Source: Labilithrix sp. (GTDB lineage: Bacteria > Myxococcota_A > Polyangia > Polyangiales > Polyangiaceae). Taken from it: a stretch of 64,000 nt of DNA. Every line of letters starts with the position of its first letter. The stretch's first letter is position 1. Position numbers and translations under genes: made by a program. Positions 19,973 to 28,378 of the stretch are shown here, in pieces. The notes under the pieces are model-generated. The model saw nothing but the letters and a program-made list of their open reading frames with translations, had not been told where the DNA came from and did no database searches. The DNA lies in the NCBI GenBank assembly GCA_019637195.1, contig JAHBWA010000021.1, forward strand, positions 23,711 through 87,710, given 5' to 3'.

Positions 19973-22255
19973 CTAGTCGGCGGCGGTGTGCTGCTGGATG
20001 CACTGCAGCGTGAAGCGGGCGAACGAGAGCTTCTGGCTGGCCTTGGTGAAGGCGATGGCGTTCGCGCAGAACGTCAGCTTCGGCGCCTGGGCGTAGCAGA
20101 AGGCGATGTCGTCGCTCGCGTCCTTGCACGTCTCGCCCGGCGGGACGACCACCTGCGGGACGGCGCAGATCGGGTGGAGCGTCGACGCCTCGCCCTCCTC
20201 TCCGCGGAGCCGCTCGCGCATCTGCGTGAGGAGCTCCGCGGGCGGCGGCGCGAGGCCGAAGCGCTCGCAGTCCGAGTCGGGCCCCGGATCGGGGAGCATC
20301 GCGAGCACGAGGCAAGCGACGCTGCCGGTGTCCTCCCGCTCGAGCGCGCGCGGCAGGCACGAGCCGACGAGCGATCGCTCGAGGCGCGAGGTGATCGCGC
20401 GGACGGCCGGGCGGTAGCCGTAGTCGTCGGCGCTGGGCTCGGTGAGCTGCTTCGGACAGAGCGAGGCGGCGATCCCTTGATCGGCGAGATCCTTGACCAC
20501 CATGAGCGGCCGGCGCGAGGGATACGCCTTGCCGCGGACCTGCACGCTCCGGTCGTCCGCGGCGCAGAGCGGCGTGTCCTTGTCGCCGTCGCAATCGCAG
20601 AGCCCGCGCGCGCGCTCGTCAGCGCTGCACGCGCGCCGGATCGGGACCGCCTCGCCGCCCGGGCCCCGCTCGTAGAGGTCGAACGCGCACGCGAGCTGGA
20701 GATCGGCGCCGTCGGTCGTCCACTCGCGGCCGTGGATCGGATCGGCGTCGTCGGGCGCGGACGGCGGCGGGAGGCCGGGCCGTGGAGACCGCGACGGGAT
20801 CATGTGCGGATCGATGCCCGTCTCGTCCCACCGCGCCGGATCGCGGCCGAGCACCTTGGTCCAGTCGATGGGCTTCGGGGTGTCCGCGGCCGAGCGCGGC
20901 GCGTCGGGGATGAGCGTGCCCGGCACGCCGCCGATGACCGCGAAGTAGACGAGGCTCGGCGGGCGCGGACCGCGCGGGAGGCGACAGAGGTCCTCGTTCG
21001 GCTCCGTCGGCAGCCGCGCGGCGAAGAGCGGGTTGGTGCAGCCCGCCTTCGGCGCGTAGCCGCCGGACGCGTCGTGCTCGTGCTCGCGGAGCGGGACGCG
21101 CGGCTTCGTGAGCGCGTCGACGTAGCGCGCGATGGGGAACTGCGGATCGACCCCGAAGCGCTCCTTCATCCGGTGGAAGCGGACGTTCAGCGGGTCCTCG
21201 CGCTCCGTGTACTTCGACGGAGAGCAGCCGGGCGCGTCCGGCGCGAAGAAGCACGACGTGCAGTCCTCGCTCGCCGGATCGCTCGCGCAGGCCGCCGTCC
21301 CGCGATCGCGGACGGGCTTCTCCATGAAGCGCCAGCCGCTGCCCTGGAACGCGAGGGGATCGGCCGTCGAGTCGTCCTCGTCCGTGAGGACGATCACCGC
21401 GACGAGCGAGTCGGGGCGGAGGAACGCGGCGCGCTGGCGGAGCAGCTCGACGTCCACCTGGCTCGCCGCGCCGTAGGTCGCGCGCCCGTCGACCTTCTCG
21501 ATCGACGTCCAGGGATCGGGCTGGACGAGGAAGCGGTAGACGCTCTCGAGCTGCGCCTCGAGCCCGCAGCCGTCCTGGCCGACGCCGACGATGAGGTCGC
21601 GGAAGGCCGCCCCGAGCGCGTCGACGTCGGTGGTCTTCGGGACCGGCGGATCGGGGTGGCGGACCTTGTCGCGGTTCTTCTCGACGTCCGGGTACCAGGC
21701 GAGGAAATGCAGATCGCCCGCCGCGGCGACGGCGCCGTTCTCGCCCCGCGCGAGGAGGTGGCCGCGATCGTCCTGCCGCGGGTTCTCGGCGGGCGAGCAC
21801 ATCGCCGAGCCCATCCCGCCGAGCGACGACGAGATGACGCCGATGTGCATGTCGGTGATGGGCGGGAACGCTGGCTCGGAGCCCGCGGGGCACATCTCCG
21901 CGTCTGGCTTCGTCGGCTCCGCGAGCACGCCGGTCGGCTCGCGCGTGGCCTTGTCGACGCACTTCGGCCTGACGAGCCCCTCGAGGAGGTCGGGCACCGC
22001 GTCGGCGAGGATGCGCTGCTTGTCGGCCATCGAGGCCGAGTTGTCGACCATCACGAGCAGATCGATCTTCTCGATCGCCGGCTGCGACACGAGCGTGTCG
22101 AACGAGATCTTGGTGGTCGGCTGCTCGATCGAGACCGGGCGGCGGACGCACGCGGGCAGGACGACGCAGACGCACGTCGCGACGAGTGTCGCGATCGCGG
22201 TCCGCGTCCGTCCCGCTCCGCGCACGGAGAAGGGGAAACGCGACGAGCGGGGCAT
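19973..22255 (-). CDS. Large lipoprotein with von Willebrand A-like domain (paralogue 2)
   Basis: The 760-residue paralogue of the following gene has a leader ending VVLPACVRRP (lipobox LPAC) and a vWA-like start IDLLVMVDNSASMADKQRILADAVPDLLEGL with the DxSxS metal site. It shares all the main blocks: DMHIGVISSSLGGMG, GCGLEAQLESVYRFLVQPDPW, LRPDSLVAVIVLTDEDDSTADPLA, LNVRFHRMKERFGVDPQFPIARYVDAL, VYFAVIGGVPG, IHGREW, and YGYRPAVRAITSRLERSL. Its Cys-rich C-terminal part ends LQCIQQHTAAD. A good ribosome site (GGAGG) precedes the ATG at 22255 by six bases. No indels are visible here, so it is a useful template for correcting the damaged end of its neighbour. It probably sits on the cell surface or in the periplasm; the function is unknown. 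Confidence 0.85.
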   Translation of the reverse strand: MPRSSRFPFSVRGAGRTRTAIATLVATCVCVVLPACVRRPVSIEQPTTKISFDTLVSQPAIEKIDLLVMVDNSASMADKQRILADAVPDLLEGLVRPKCVDKATREPTGVLAEPTKPDAEMCPAGSEPAFPPITDMHIGVISSSLGGMGSAMCSPAENPRQDDRGHLLARGENGAVAAAGDLHFLAWYPDVEKNRDKVRHPDPPVPKTTDVDALGAAFRDLIVGVGQDGCGLEAQLESVYRFLVQPDPWTSIEKVDGRATYGAASQVDVELLRQRAAFLRPDSLVAVIVLTDEDDSTADPLAFQGSGWRFMEKPVRDRGTAACASDPASEDCTSCFFAPDAPGCSPSKYTEREDPLNVRFHRMKERFGVDPQFPIARYVDALTKPRVPLREHEHDASGGYAPKAGCTNPLFAARLPTEPNEDLCRLPRGPRPPSLVYFAVIGGVPGTLIPDAPRSAADTPKPIDWTKVLGRDPARWDETGIDPHMIPSRSPRPGLPPPSAPDDADPIHGREWTTDGADLQLACAFDLYERGPGGEAVPIRRACSADERARGLCDCDGDKDTPLCAADDRSVQVRGKAYPSRRPLMVVKDLADQGIAASLCPKQLTEPSADDYGYRPAVRAITSRLERSLVGSCLPRALEREDTGSVACLVLAMLPDPGPDSDCERFGLAPPPAELLTQMRERLRGEEGEASTLHPICAVPQVVVPPGETCKDASDDIAFCYAQAPKLTFCANAIAFTKASQKLSFARFTLQCIQQHTAAD

Positions 22256-22412
22256 GAGACCTCCGGTTTCTTTCCTGCCGATGGCCGCCCGCGCGCGCTT
22301 CCGTCGTCACGACGTGTCGCCAGCGGACGTCTCGCCGGCGGCGTACGTCAGGACGCGCGCGCGGTCGTACGCGCGACGGCGCGTGCATCGAGGGCGGCGC
22401 GCGAGTCCGACG

Positions 22413-24512
22413 TCACGGCGCGGGCGACTTCGCCGGATAGACCCGGCGAAGCGCCTTCAGGTGCCGCGCCGTCACGCCGGGGACCGCGAGGATCTGGGCG
22501 TCGTCGGCCGCCTTGATCGCCTTGAGGCTGCCGAGGTGCATGAGCAGGCTCTGCTTCGTCTTCGGGCCGATGCCCGCGACGTCGTCGAGCGCCGAGCGCA
22601 TGCGCTTCTTCTTCCCGAGGCGCTCGCGGGCGCGGTTCGAGAACCGGTGCGCCTCGTCGCGCGCACGCGCGAGGAAGAACATCGACGCCGAGTGGCTCTT
22701 CAGCGGGATCGGGTTCTTCTGCCCGGGCAGGTACACGCGATCGACGAGCGTCTCGCCCGCGACGTTCTCCTTCTCCTTCGCGAGCGCGACGATCGGGAGA
22801 TCGTGGAGCCCGAGGTCGCGCGCGGCCGCGAGCGCGACGGCGAGCTGACCGCGACCGCCGTCGACCACGAACAGATCGGGCAGATCCCACTCGCTGTCCG
22901 CGAGCTCCGCGTCGTCGGCCTCGGGCGCTCCTCCGTCCTCGCGCGGAGGCGACGCCGGGCCGTCCTCGCCGGGGTCCGGCGCGGTCGTCGCGACGGCGAG
23001 CTCGCGCGCCTCCTGCCGCTTGAGCCCGCGGCGGAAGCGCCGCGCGAGCACCTCGTACATCGCGCGATAGTCGTCCCCGGCGAGCGAGACCGGGACGCCG
23101 TCGACGTCCTCCTCCAGCGTCCCCTCGCCTCCGCCCGGCGTCGGCGCGCCGTCCGTGGCCTTCGACGCGGAGGCCTCGCCGCGGACGTGGAACGTGCGGT
23201 AGCGCTTCTTGTCCGGCTCGCCGTCGGTCATCGCCACGACAGCGCCGACCGTGTCCTGGCCGCCGAGATGCGAGATGTCGCAGCACTCGATCCGCCGCGG
23301 CACCGTGGGCAGCCGGAGCCGCTCCTTCAGCTGGGCGAGCCGCTCCTGGACGTCGTCGGAGGCGCGGCGCTTCTCGGTGAACGCGTGGCTGGCGTTCTCG
23401 TTCGCGAGGCGCAAGAGATCGACGCGTGGACCGCGCTGCGGGCAGAGCAACAGGACCTTGTGCGCGGCGCGCTCGCTCAGCCACTCGGCGGTGCCGCTGG
23501 CGGCGTCGGGGAGCGTCGGGACGATGATCTCGTCCGGGATCGGGAGCGCGGCGACGTCCGCGTCCTCCGCGGACGAGACCGCGTAGTGCTGGCCGAGGAA
23601 CGCCGCGACGACCTCCTCGTCGGGCACCTCCGCGTTCTTGACCGAGAACGTCGCGACGTCGGCGAGCCGGCCGCGCCGGATGTGGAGGAGCGCGAGCTCG
23701 ACGAGGTCCGCCTCGCGGTGGAGCCCGAGGACGTCGCGGTCGACGTCGTCGACGCTCACGACGCGCTGCTCCTCGCGCACCTTGTCGATGGCGTGGAGCT
23801 GGTCGCGGTAGACGGCGGCGAGCTCGAAGCGCATCGCGCGGGCGGCGTCCTGCATCCGCGCCTCGAGCTCCTCGGAGAGCTCGTCGTGACGGCCGTCGAG
23901 GAACATCGCCACCGCGCGGACCTGCTCGTCGTACCACGCGCGGTCGACCTCGAGCACGCAGGGCGCAGGGCAACGCTTGATCTGGTGCTGGAGGCACGGG
24001 CGCTTGCGGCTCCGCATCTCGGTGTCGGTGCACGTCCGGAGCTGAAAGTGCTTGTTGACGAGGTGGAGCGTGCGCCGCGCGGCGGTCGCCGAGTGGTACG
24101 GCCCGAAGTAGCGCGCCGTCTCGCCGGGCTGGTAGCTCGGGCGGCGGACGACCCAGAGGCGCGGCCAGGCGTCCTTCGCGTCGAGCTTGAGCGAGATGTA
24201 GTCCTTGTCGTCGCGGAGCTTGACGTTGTAGCGCGGCCGGTGCTCCTTGATGAGGTTGTTCTCGAGGATCGCCGCCTCCTTCTCGGTCGCGGTGACGATC
24301 GTGTCGAGATCGCCGATGGTCCGCTGGAGGATCGGGATGAAGTAGCGGTTGTCGGTCGAGCCGCCCTGGAAGTAGCTCCGGACGCGGCTGCGGAGCGACT
24401 TCGCCTTGCCGACGTAGACGACGCTCCCCTTCTTGTCCTTGAACAGGTAGACGCCCGGCGACGGAGGGAGCGCGTCGAGCTTCTCGTTGACGACGTCGGG
24501 GAGCACGCGCAC
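22413..24512 (-). CDS. uvrC: Excinuclease ABC subunit C
   Basis: The nucleotide-excision-repair nuclease makes both incisions around a lesion once UvrB is loaded. The N-terminal GIY-YIG domain reads GVYLFKDKKGSVVYVGKAKSLRSR (about 20-44), with the usual Arg and Glu further on (TEKEAAILENNLIKEHRPRYN). A Cys cluster follows (CTDTEMRSRKRPCLQHQIKRCPAPC), then the UVR/UvrB-binding helix (QDAARAMRFELAAVYRDQL). The RNase H-like endonuclease domain has IECCDISHLGGQ and LFVVDGGRGQL, and tandem helix-hairpin-helix motifs close the protein (VAGIGPKTKQSLLMHLGS; VPGVTARHLKAL). Two Pro/acid-rich insertions of about 30 and 50 residues lie within the endonuclease domain, making it longer (699 residues) than usual. 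The start is a GTG at 24512, divergent from the helicase gene. Confidence 0.96.
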   Translation of the reverse strand: MRVLPDVVNEKLDALPPSPGVYLFKDKKGSVVYVGKAKSLRSRVRSYFQGGSTDNRYFIPILQRTIGDLDTIVTATEKEAAILENNLIKEHRPRYNVKLRDDKDYISLKLDAKDAWPRLWVVRRPSYQPGETARYFGPYHSATAARRTLHLVNKHFQLRTCTDTEMRSRKRPCLQHQIKRCPAPCVLEVDRAWYDEQVRAVAMFLDGRHDELSEELEARMQDAARAMRFELAAVYRDQLHAIDKVREEQRVVSVDDVDRDVLGLHREADLVELALLHIRRGRLADVATFSVKNAEVPDEEVVAAFLGQHYAVSSAEDADVAALPIPDEIIVPTLPDAASGTAEWLSERAAHKVLLLCPQRGPRVDLLRLANENASHAFTEKRRASDDVQERLAQLKERLRLPTVPRRIECCDISHLGGQDTVGAVVAMTDGEPDKKRYRTFHVRGEASASKATDGAPTPGGGEGTLEEDVDGVPVSLAGDDYRAMYEVLARRFRRGLKRQEARELAVATTAPDPGEDGPASPPREDGGAPEADDAELADSEWDLPDLFVVDGGRGQLAVALAAARDLGLHDLPIVALAKEKENVAGETLVDRVYLPGQKNPIPLKSHSASMFFLARARDEAHRFSNRARERLGKKKRMRSALDDVAGIGPKTKQSLLMHLGSLKAIKAADDAQILAVPGVTARHLKALRRVYPAKSPAP

Positions 24513-24564
24513 GGGATCCTAGTACGACCGAGCGGACGCTGAAAACCTGCGCTATGACCGAGCC

Positions 24565-26952
24565 GTGACGACATCGGCCTCGCCCATCACGGCGCTGCTC
24601 GGGCCGACGAACACGGGCAAGACGCACCACGCGATCGAGCGGATGCTCGAGCACGCCTCCGGGATGATCGGCCTGCCGCTCCGCTTGCTCGCGCGCGAGG
24701 TCTACGACCGGCTCACCGCGCGCGTCGGCGAGTCGCGGGTCGCGCTCGTCACCGGCGAAGAGCAACGGATCCCGCGGCGGCCGTCGTACTGGGTCGCGAC
24801 GGTCGAGGCCATGCCGGTGGACCGCGAGGTCGACTTCCTCGCGGTGGACGAGGTCCAGCTCGCGGCGCACGCCCAGCGCGGCCACGTCTTCACGTCGCGG
24901 CTGCTCTCCGCGCGCGGGCGGCTCGAGACGTGGTTCCTCGGCGGGGCCACGATGCGCGACGCGCTCCGCGAGCTCGTCCCGACGGCGCGGCACGTCGAGC
25001 ACCCGCGCCTGTCTCGCCTCTCCTACGCCGGCGCGACGCCGCTCGCGCGCCTCCCTCCGCGGAGCGCGGTCATCGCGTTCTCGATGCCTCACGTCTACGA
25101 GCTCGCCGAGCGGCTCCGCAAGCGGCGGGGCGGCGCCGCGGTCGTCCTCGGCGCGCTCTCGCCGCGGACCCGCAACGCCCAGGTCGCGATGTTCCAGGCC
25201 GGCGAGGTCGACTGCCTCGTCGCGACGGACGCGGTCGGCATGGGGCTGAACCTCGACGTGGAGCACGTCGCGTTCGCGGCGACGCGCAAGTTCGACGGGC
25301 GCGACGTCCGCGACGTCGACGACGCCGAGCTCGGGCAGATCGCCGGGCGCGCCGGGCGCTGGATCCACGACGGGACGTTCGGCGCGCTGACGCCCCTGGA
25401 GCTGCCGTCCGGCACCGTGCACGCGATCGAGACGCACACGTTCTCGCGCGTGAGGCGCGTCCAGTGGCGCTCGGACGCGCTCGACTTCGCCTCGATCGCG
25501 GCCCTCCGCGCGTCGCTCGCCGAGCCGCCTTCGCGCGGGATCTTCCGTCACGCCGCCGGCGCCGAGGACGCCGCGTGCCTCGCCCACCTCGCGGGGCGCG
25601 CCGAGGTCGGGCGGCGCGCGACCTCGCCGGACCGCGTGCGCCTGCTCTGGGACGTCTGCACGGTGCCCGACTTCCGGAAGCTGATGCTCGAGGTGCACGT
25701 CGACTTCCTCGCGGAGCTCTTCATCGAGCTCGCCGATCGCGGGCGCCTCGGCGACGCGTGGCTCGAGCGTCACGTCGGCGAGCTCGAGCGCGGCGCGCCG
25801 AGCGACGTCGAGGAGCTCGTCGCCCGGACCGCGGCGGTCCGGACCTTTACGTACGTCGCGAACCGTGGCTCCTGGCTCGACGCGCCCGAGACCTGGCAGG
25901 CTCGTACGCGCGCGCTCGAGGATCGGTTGAGCGACGCGCTCCACGAGCGGCTCGTGCTCCGCTTCGTCGACGCGAAGAAGGCCTCGCGGCCGCGCGCGCG
26001 CCCGCGAGGCCGGCGCGTCGCGAGGGAGAGCGAGCCGGAGCTCGCGGCGCTCGCAGACGGCGGGCTCGATCCGGGCCACCCGTTCGCGAAGCTTGCCGCC
26101 CTCCGCGCCGGGCTCGGTCCTGCCCGCGCCGCCGTCGCCCGGCCGGGCGCGCCGGCCTGGGTCGACGAGATCGTCGAGTCGGCGCACGCGTCGCTCGCGC
26201 TCGGCGCCTCGGGCGAGGTCGTGCACGCGGCCGGCGGGCGCGTCGTCGGACGCGTCGTGCGCGGCGGATCGATCGCGCTGCCCGACGTGCGCCTCGCCGA
26301 CGGCGACGAGCTCGGCGCCGGCGCGCGGAGCCGGATCCACCGCCGCCTGCTCGCGTTCGCGCGGGACGTAGTCGGTGAGCTGCTCGGCGGCGTCGGCGAG
26401 CTCGCGTCCCACGCGGGCGCGTCTGCGCCCCTCCGCGCGTTCGTCCACCGGCTCGAGCAGGGGCTCGGAACGGCGCTCGAGGCGGACCTCGAGGACGTCC
26501 TCGCGCGGCTCTCCGGCGACGATCGCGCGGCGCTCGAGGAGCGCGGCGTCCGCTTCGGCGCCGGCGTCGTCTACCTCCCCCGCGGCGTCACGCCCGCGCC
26601 GGTCGCGGCGCGCGTCGCCCTCGCGTCGAGCTGGTTCCGCGCTGGCCGCGCGCTCGTCGCCCCCGCGGGCGGCGCCGTCTCCTTCGTACCCAGCCGCGGG
26701 GTCGACCGCCGGGCCTACGCGGCGATCGGCTTCCCCGTCGTCGGGCCGCGCGCGATCCGCGCCGACGTCCTCGATCGCGTCGTCGCGCACCTCGCGCGAT
26801 CCGCCGACGACGAGCGCGCGGACGAGGCGACGCTCGCGAGCTGGATCGGCGCGCCCCGCGGCGACGTCCGCAAGGTCCTCGCCGCCGCGCCCCGCGGCGA
26901 CGTCCAGCGCGCGACGCCCGACACGCGCGCGCGTGACGAGGCCCCCTCGTGA
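24565..26952 (+). CDS. SUV3-like DExH-box helicase with long C-terminal extension
   Basis: A superfamily 2 NTPase of 795 residues from a GTG at 24565. Motif I is GPTNTGKT (13-20), whose Asn is typical of the SUV3/MgpS group. Motif II is DEVQ (95-98), followed by FLGGATM (motif III), ALSPRTRNAQVAMFQAGEVDCLVATDAVGMGLNLDVEHVAF (motifs IV-V) and QIAGRAGR (258-265, motif VI). After the helicase core the protein continues for about 500 residues with a helical part (FRKLMLEVHVDFLAELFIELADRG) and an Ala/Arg/Gly-rich region without known motifs. Mitochondrial SUV3 unwinds RNA for the degradosome; bacterial relatives are less studied. RNA is the likelier substrate, but this is inference. A four-codon frame (ATGACCGAGCCGTGA) ends on the start codon (GTGA overlap). 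Confidence 0.85.
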   Translation: MTTSASPITALLGPTNTGKTHHAIERMLEHASGMIGLPLRLLAREVYDRLTARVGESRVALVTGEEQRIPRRPSYWVATVEAMPVDREVDFLAVDEVQLAAHAQRGHVFTSRLLSARGRLETWFLGGATMRDALRELVPTARHVEHPRLSRLSYAGATPLARLPPRSAVIAFSMPHVYELAERLRKRRGGAAVVLGALSPRTRNAQVAMFQAGEVDCLVATDAVGMGLNLDVEHVAFAATRKFDGRDVRDVDDAELGQIAGRAGRWIHDGTFGALTPLELPSGTVHAIETHTFSRVRRVQWRSDALDFASIAALRASLAEPPSRGIFRHAAGAEDAACLAHLAGRAEVGRRATSPDRVRLLWDVCTVPDFRKLMLEVHVDFLAELFIELADRGRLGDAWLERHVGELERGAPSDVEELVARTAAVRTFTYVANRGSWLDAPETWQARTRALEDRLSDALHERLVLRFVDAKKASRPRARPRGRRVARESEPELAALADGGLDPGHPFAKLAALRAGLGPARAAVARPGAPAWVDEIVESAHASLALGASGEVVHAAGGRVVGRVVRGGSIALPDVRLADGDELGAGARSRIHRRLLAFARDVVGELLGGVGELASHAGASAPLRAFVHRLEQGLGTALEADLEDVLARLSGDDRAALEERGVRFGAGVVYLPRGVTPAPVAARVALASSWFRAGRALVAPAGGAVSFVPSRGVDRRAYAAIGFPVVGPRAIRADVLDRVVAHLARSADDERADEATLASWIGAPRGDVRKVLAAAPRGDVQRATPDTRARDEAPS

Positions 26953-26998
26953 CTCACCCGCGACGTCGACGACCGCGCCGGACGGGGCCCCGCGCGAC

Positions 26999-27559
26999 TC
27001 AGTCTTCGATGTCGACGACGGTGCCGTCCGCGACGAGGCGCGCGACCTCGCGGATCTCGTCTTCGTCCACCGCGATGCAGCCCGCCGTCCAGTCGATCGC
27101 CTTGAGCGCTCGCTTCGCGACGCCGTTCATCGAGGCGGGAGGCCCATGGATGCCGATGGCGCCGCCGATCGTCGCCGACCTCGGGAGATCGCCGCGCTGC
27201 TTGAGCAGCTCGAATCGGCGGCGGTCGGCGGCGGTCGGGTAGTCGAGCCCGAGGAAGATGGTGAAGCGCGACCGCTGCCGCATCGTGACGTGGTAGCGGC
27301 CGACGGGCGTGGTCGAGTCGCCCTCCTGGAGCTTCGGCCCAGCGCCGCCGGGGCCGATGGCGACCCTGTACGACGCGACGATCTCCTCGTTCCCCTTCCC
27401 GTCCGCCGCGAGGAGCAGCATCCGGTGCTCTCCCTTCTTGATGTGGACGCGCGAGACGCGCTTCGCGCGAGCCGGATCTGCGTCCGCGCGCGGCGCGACG
27501 AGCGCGCTCCCGAGCACGAGAGCCGCGAGCGAGAGGAGGGTGGAGGTTCGGCGCAGCAT
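26999..27559 (-). CDS. L,D-transpeptidase (YkuD) family protein
   Basis: The 186-residue exported protein has a signal peptide (LRRTSTLLSLAALVLGSALVAPRADA) and a YkuD catalytic domain with His138 in GIHGPP and the nucleophile Cys161 in DWTAGCIAV. The usual TPVGRYHV strand lies at 84-91. The family cross-links peptidoglycan stems or attaches lipoproteins to them through L,D bonds in the periplasm. The common SHGCIR motif is here TAGCIAV, as in the ErfK/murein-transpeptidase subgroup found in Proteobacteria, some of which act as endopeptidases (DpaA type). It is small, without a LysM or other peptidoglycan-binding module. It converges on the helicase gene; the genes on either side do not suggest an operon. 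Confidence 0.88.
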   Translation of the reverse strand: MLRRTSTLLSLAALVLGSALVAPRADADPARAKRVSRVHIKKGEHRMLLLAADGKGNEEIVASYRVAIGPGGAGPKLQEGDSTTPVGRYHVTMRQRSRFTIFLGLDYPTAADRRRFELLKQRGDLPRSATIGGAIGIHGPPASMNGVAKRALKAIDWTAGCIAVDEDEIREVARLVADGTVVDIED

Positions 27560-27694
27560 GGGTTCGACTCTCCATCGGCGTCACCCTTGGATCCGTGACG
27601 CGCATTCTTCGCGCGCCGCGTCCTCGACCGCCCCGGGCGGTCCAGCGCGCCCGCATCCATCGTCCCGGGCGCTCCGCGCGCGCGACGTACCCGC

Positions 27695-28378
27695 TCAGGG
27701 CGTGAGGCTCTGCGTCCTGAAGCGGAGCGTCCGATCGGCGTTGCCGATCTGCCGGACGAAGAGGCCCACGAACGAGCCGAAGAGCGCGTCGCCCGGGCCG
27801 ATCCCGGTCGAGCCCGCCGGCCGAGAGACCCACTGACGCATCTGCGCGAGCATCTGCGGGCTGACCGGGTTCACCTCGACGATCACGCCGAGGAAGTGCG
27901 GTTTGCCGGCGGTGAGCAGCGCGCGATCGACGATGGGCAGATCGCGCGCCTCCGCGCACTGGCGGAGGACGCCCTCGAGGTTGAGCGCCGCGGAGTCGCG
28001 CTCGGCGCCCGCGCTCGAGATCTTCAGGCGGTAGACCTCGTCCCACAGGTCGTAGACCACGCGGCACGTGCGCACGGCGAGCGCGACCGGGTTCGCCTCC
28101 CCCTCGCGGAGCAGGTAGGCGCGCATCGCGATCACCGTCGGCAGGCCGCTCGCGAGCTTGTCGGCCATCGCCTTGTCGATGACGTCGCGCGACGAGAAGC
28201 TCGCGCGGAGGAGCGTCTGCTTCGTCTTGTCGTTCTTGTCCCAGGCGAAGTTCGCCTGCCGTCGCGGCAGCTCCTCCTGCTTCGGCTCCTCGTCCGCGCG
28301 CGCGATCCGCGGCGGCGTGACCACCAAGACCGCGGAGAGCGCGGCGAAGAGGAGCGCGAGGAGACGACGGCGCGTCAC
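27695..28378 (-). CDS. Exported protein co-translated with an Omp85-family protein
   Basis: The 227-residue product, from a GTG at 28378, has a signal peptide (LLALLFAALSAVLVVTPPRIARA). The mature part has RASFSSRDVIDKAMADKLASGLPTVIAMRAYLLREG and RTCRVVYDLWDEVYRLKIS, a pattern reminiscent of DUF4390 proteins, though I cannot confirm the family. Later come FLGVIVEVNPVSPQMLAQMRQWVSRP and GDALFGSFVGLFVRQIG. The start overlaps the stop of the upstream Omp85 gene (GTGA), so both products are made from one message and probably act together in the outer envelope. No enzyme motif is visible. The GTG is chosen for the overlap and for the signal peptide directly after it. Confidence 0.72.
   Translation of the reverse strand: MTRRRLLALLFAALSAVLVVTPPRIARADEEPKQEELPRRQANFAWDKNDKTKQTLLRASFSSRDVIDKAMADKLASGLPTVIAMRAYLLREGEANPVALAVRTCRVVYDLWDEVYRLKISSAGAERDSAALNLEGVLRQCAEARDLPIVDRALLTAGKPHFLGVIVEVNPVSPQMLAQMRQWVSRPAGSTGIGPGDALFGSFVGLFVRQIGNADRTLRFRTQSLTP

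Noticed and set aside
22348..26790. A 1480-codon open frame on the minus strand across uvrC and the helicase
   Set aside because: It overlaps two clear genes in other frames and has no recognisable protein features.
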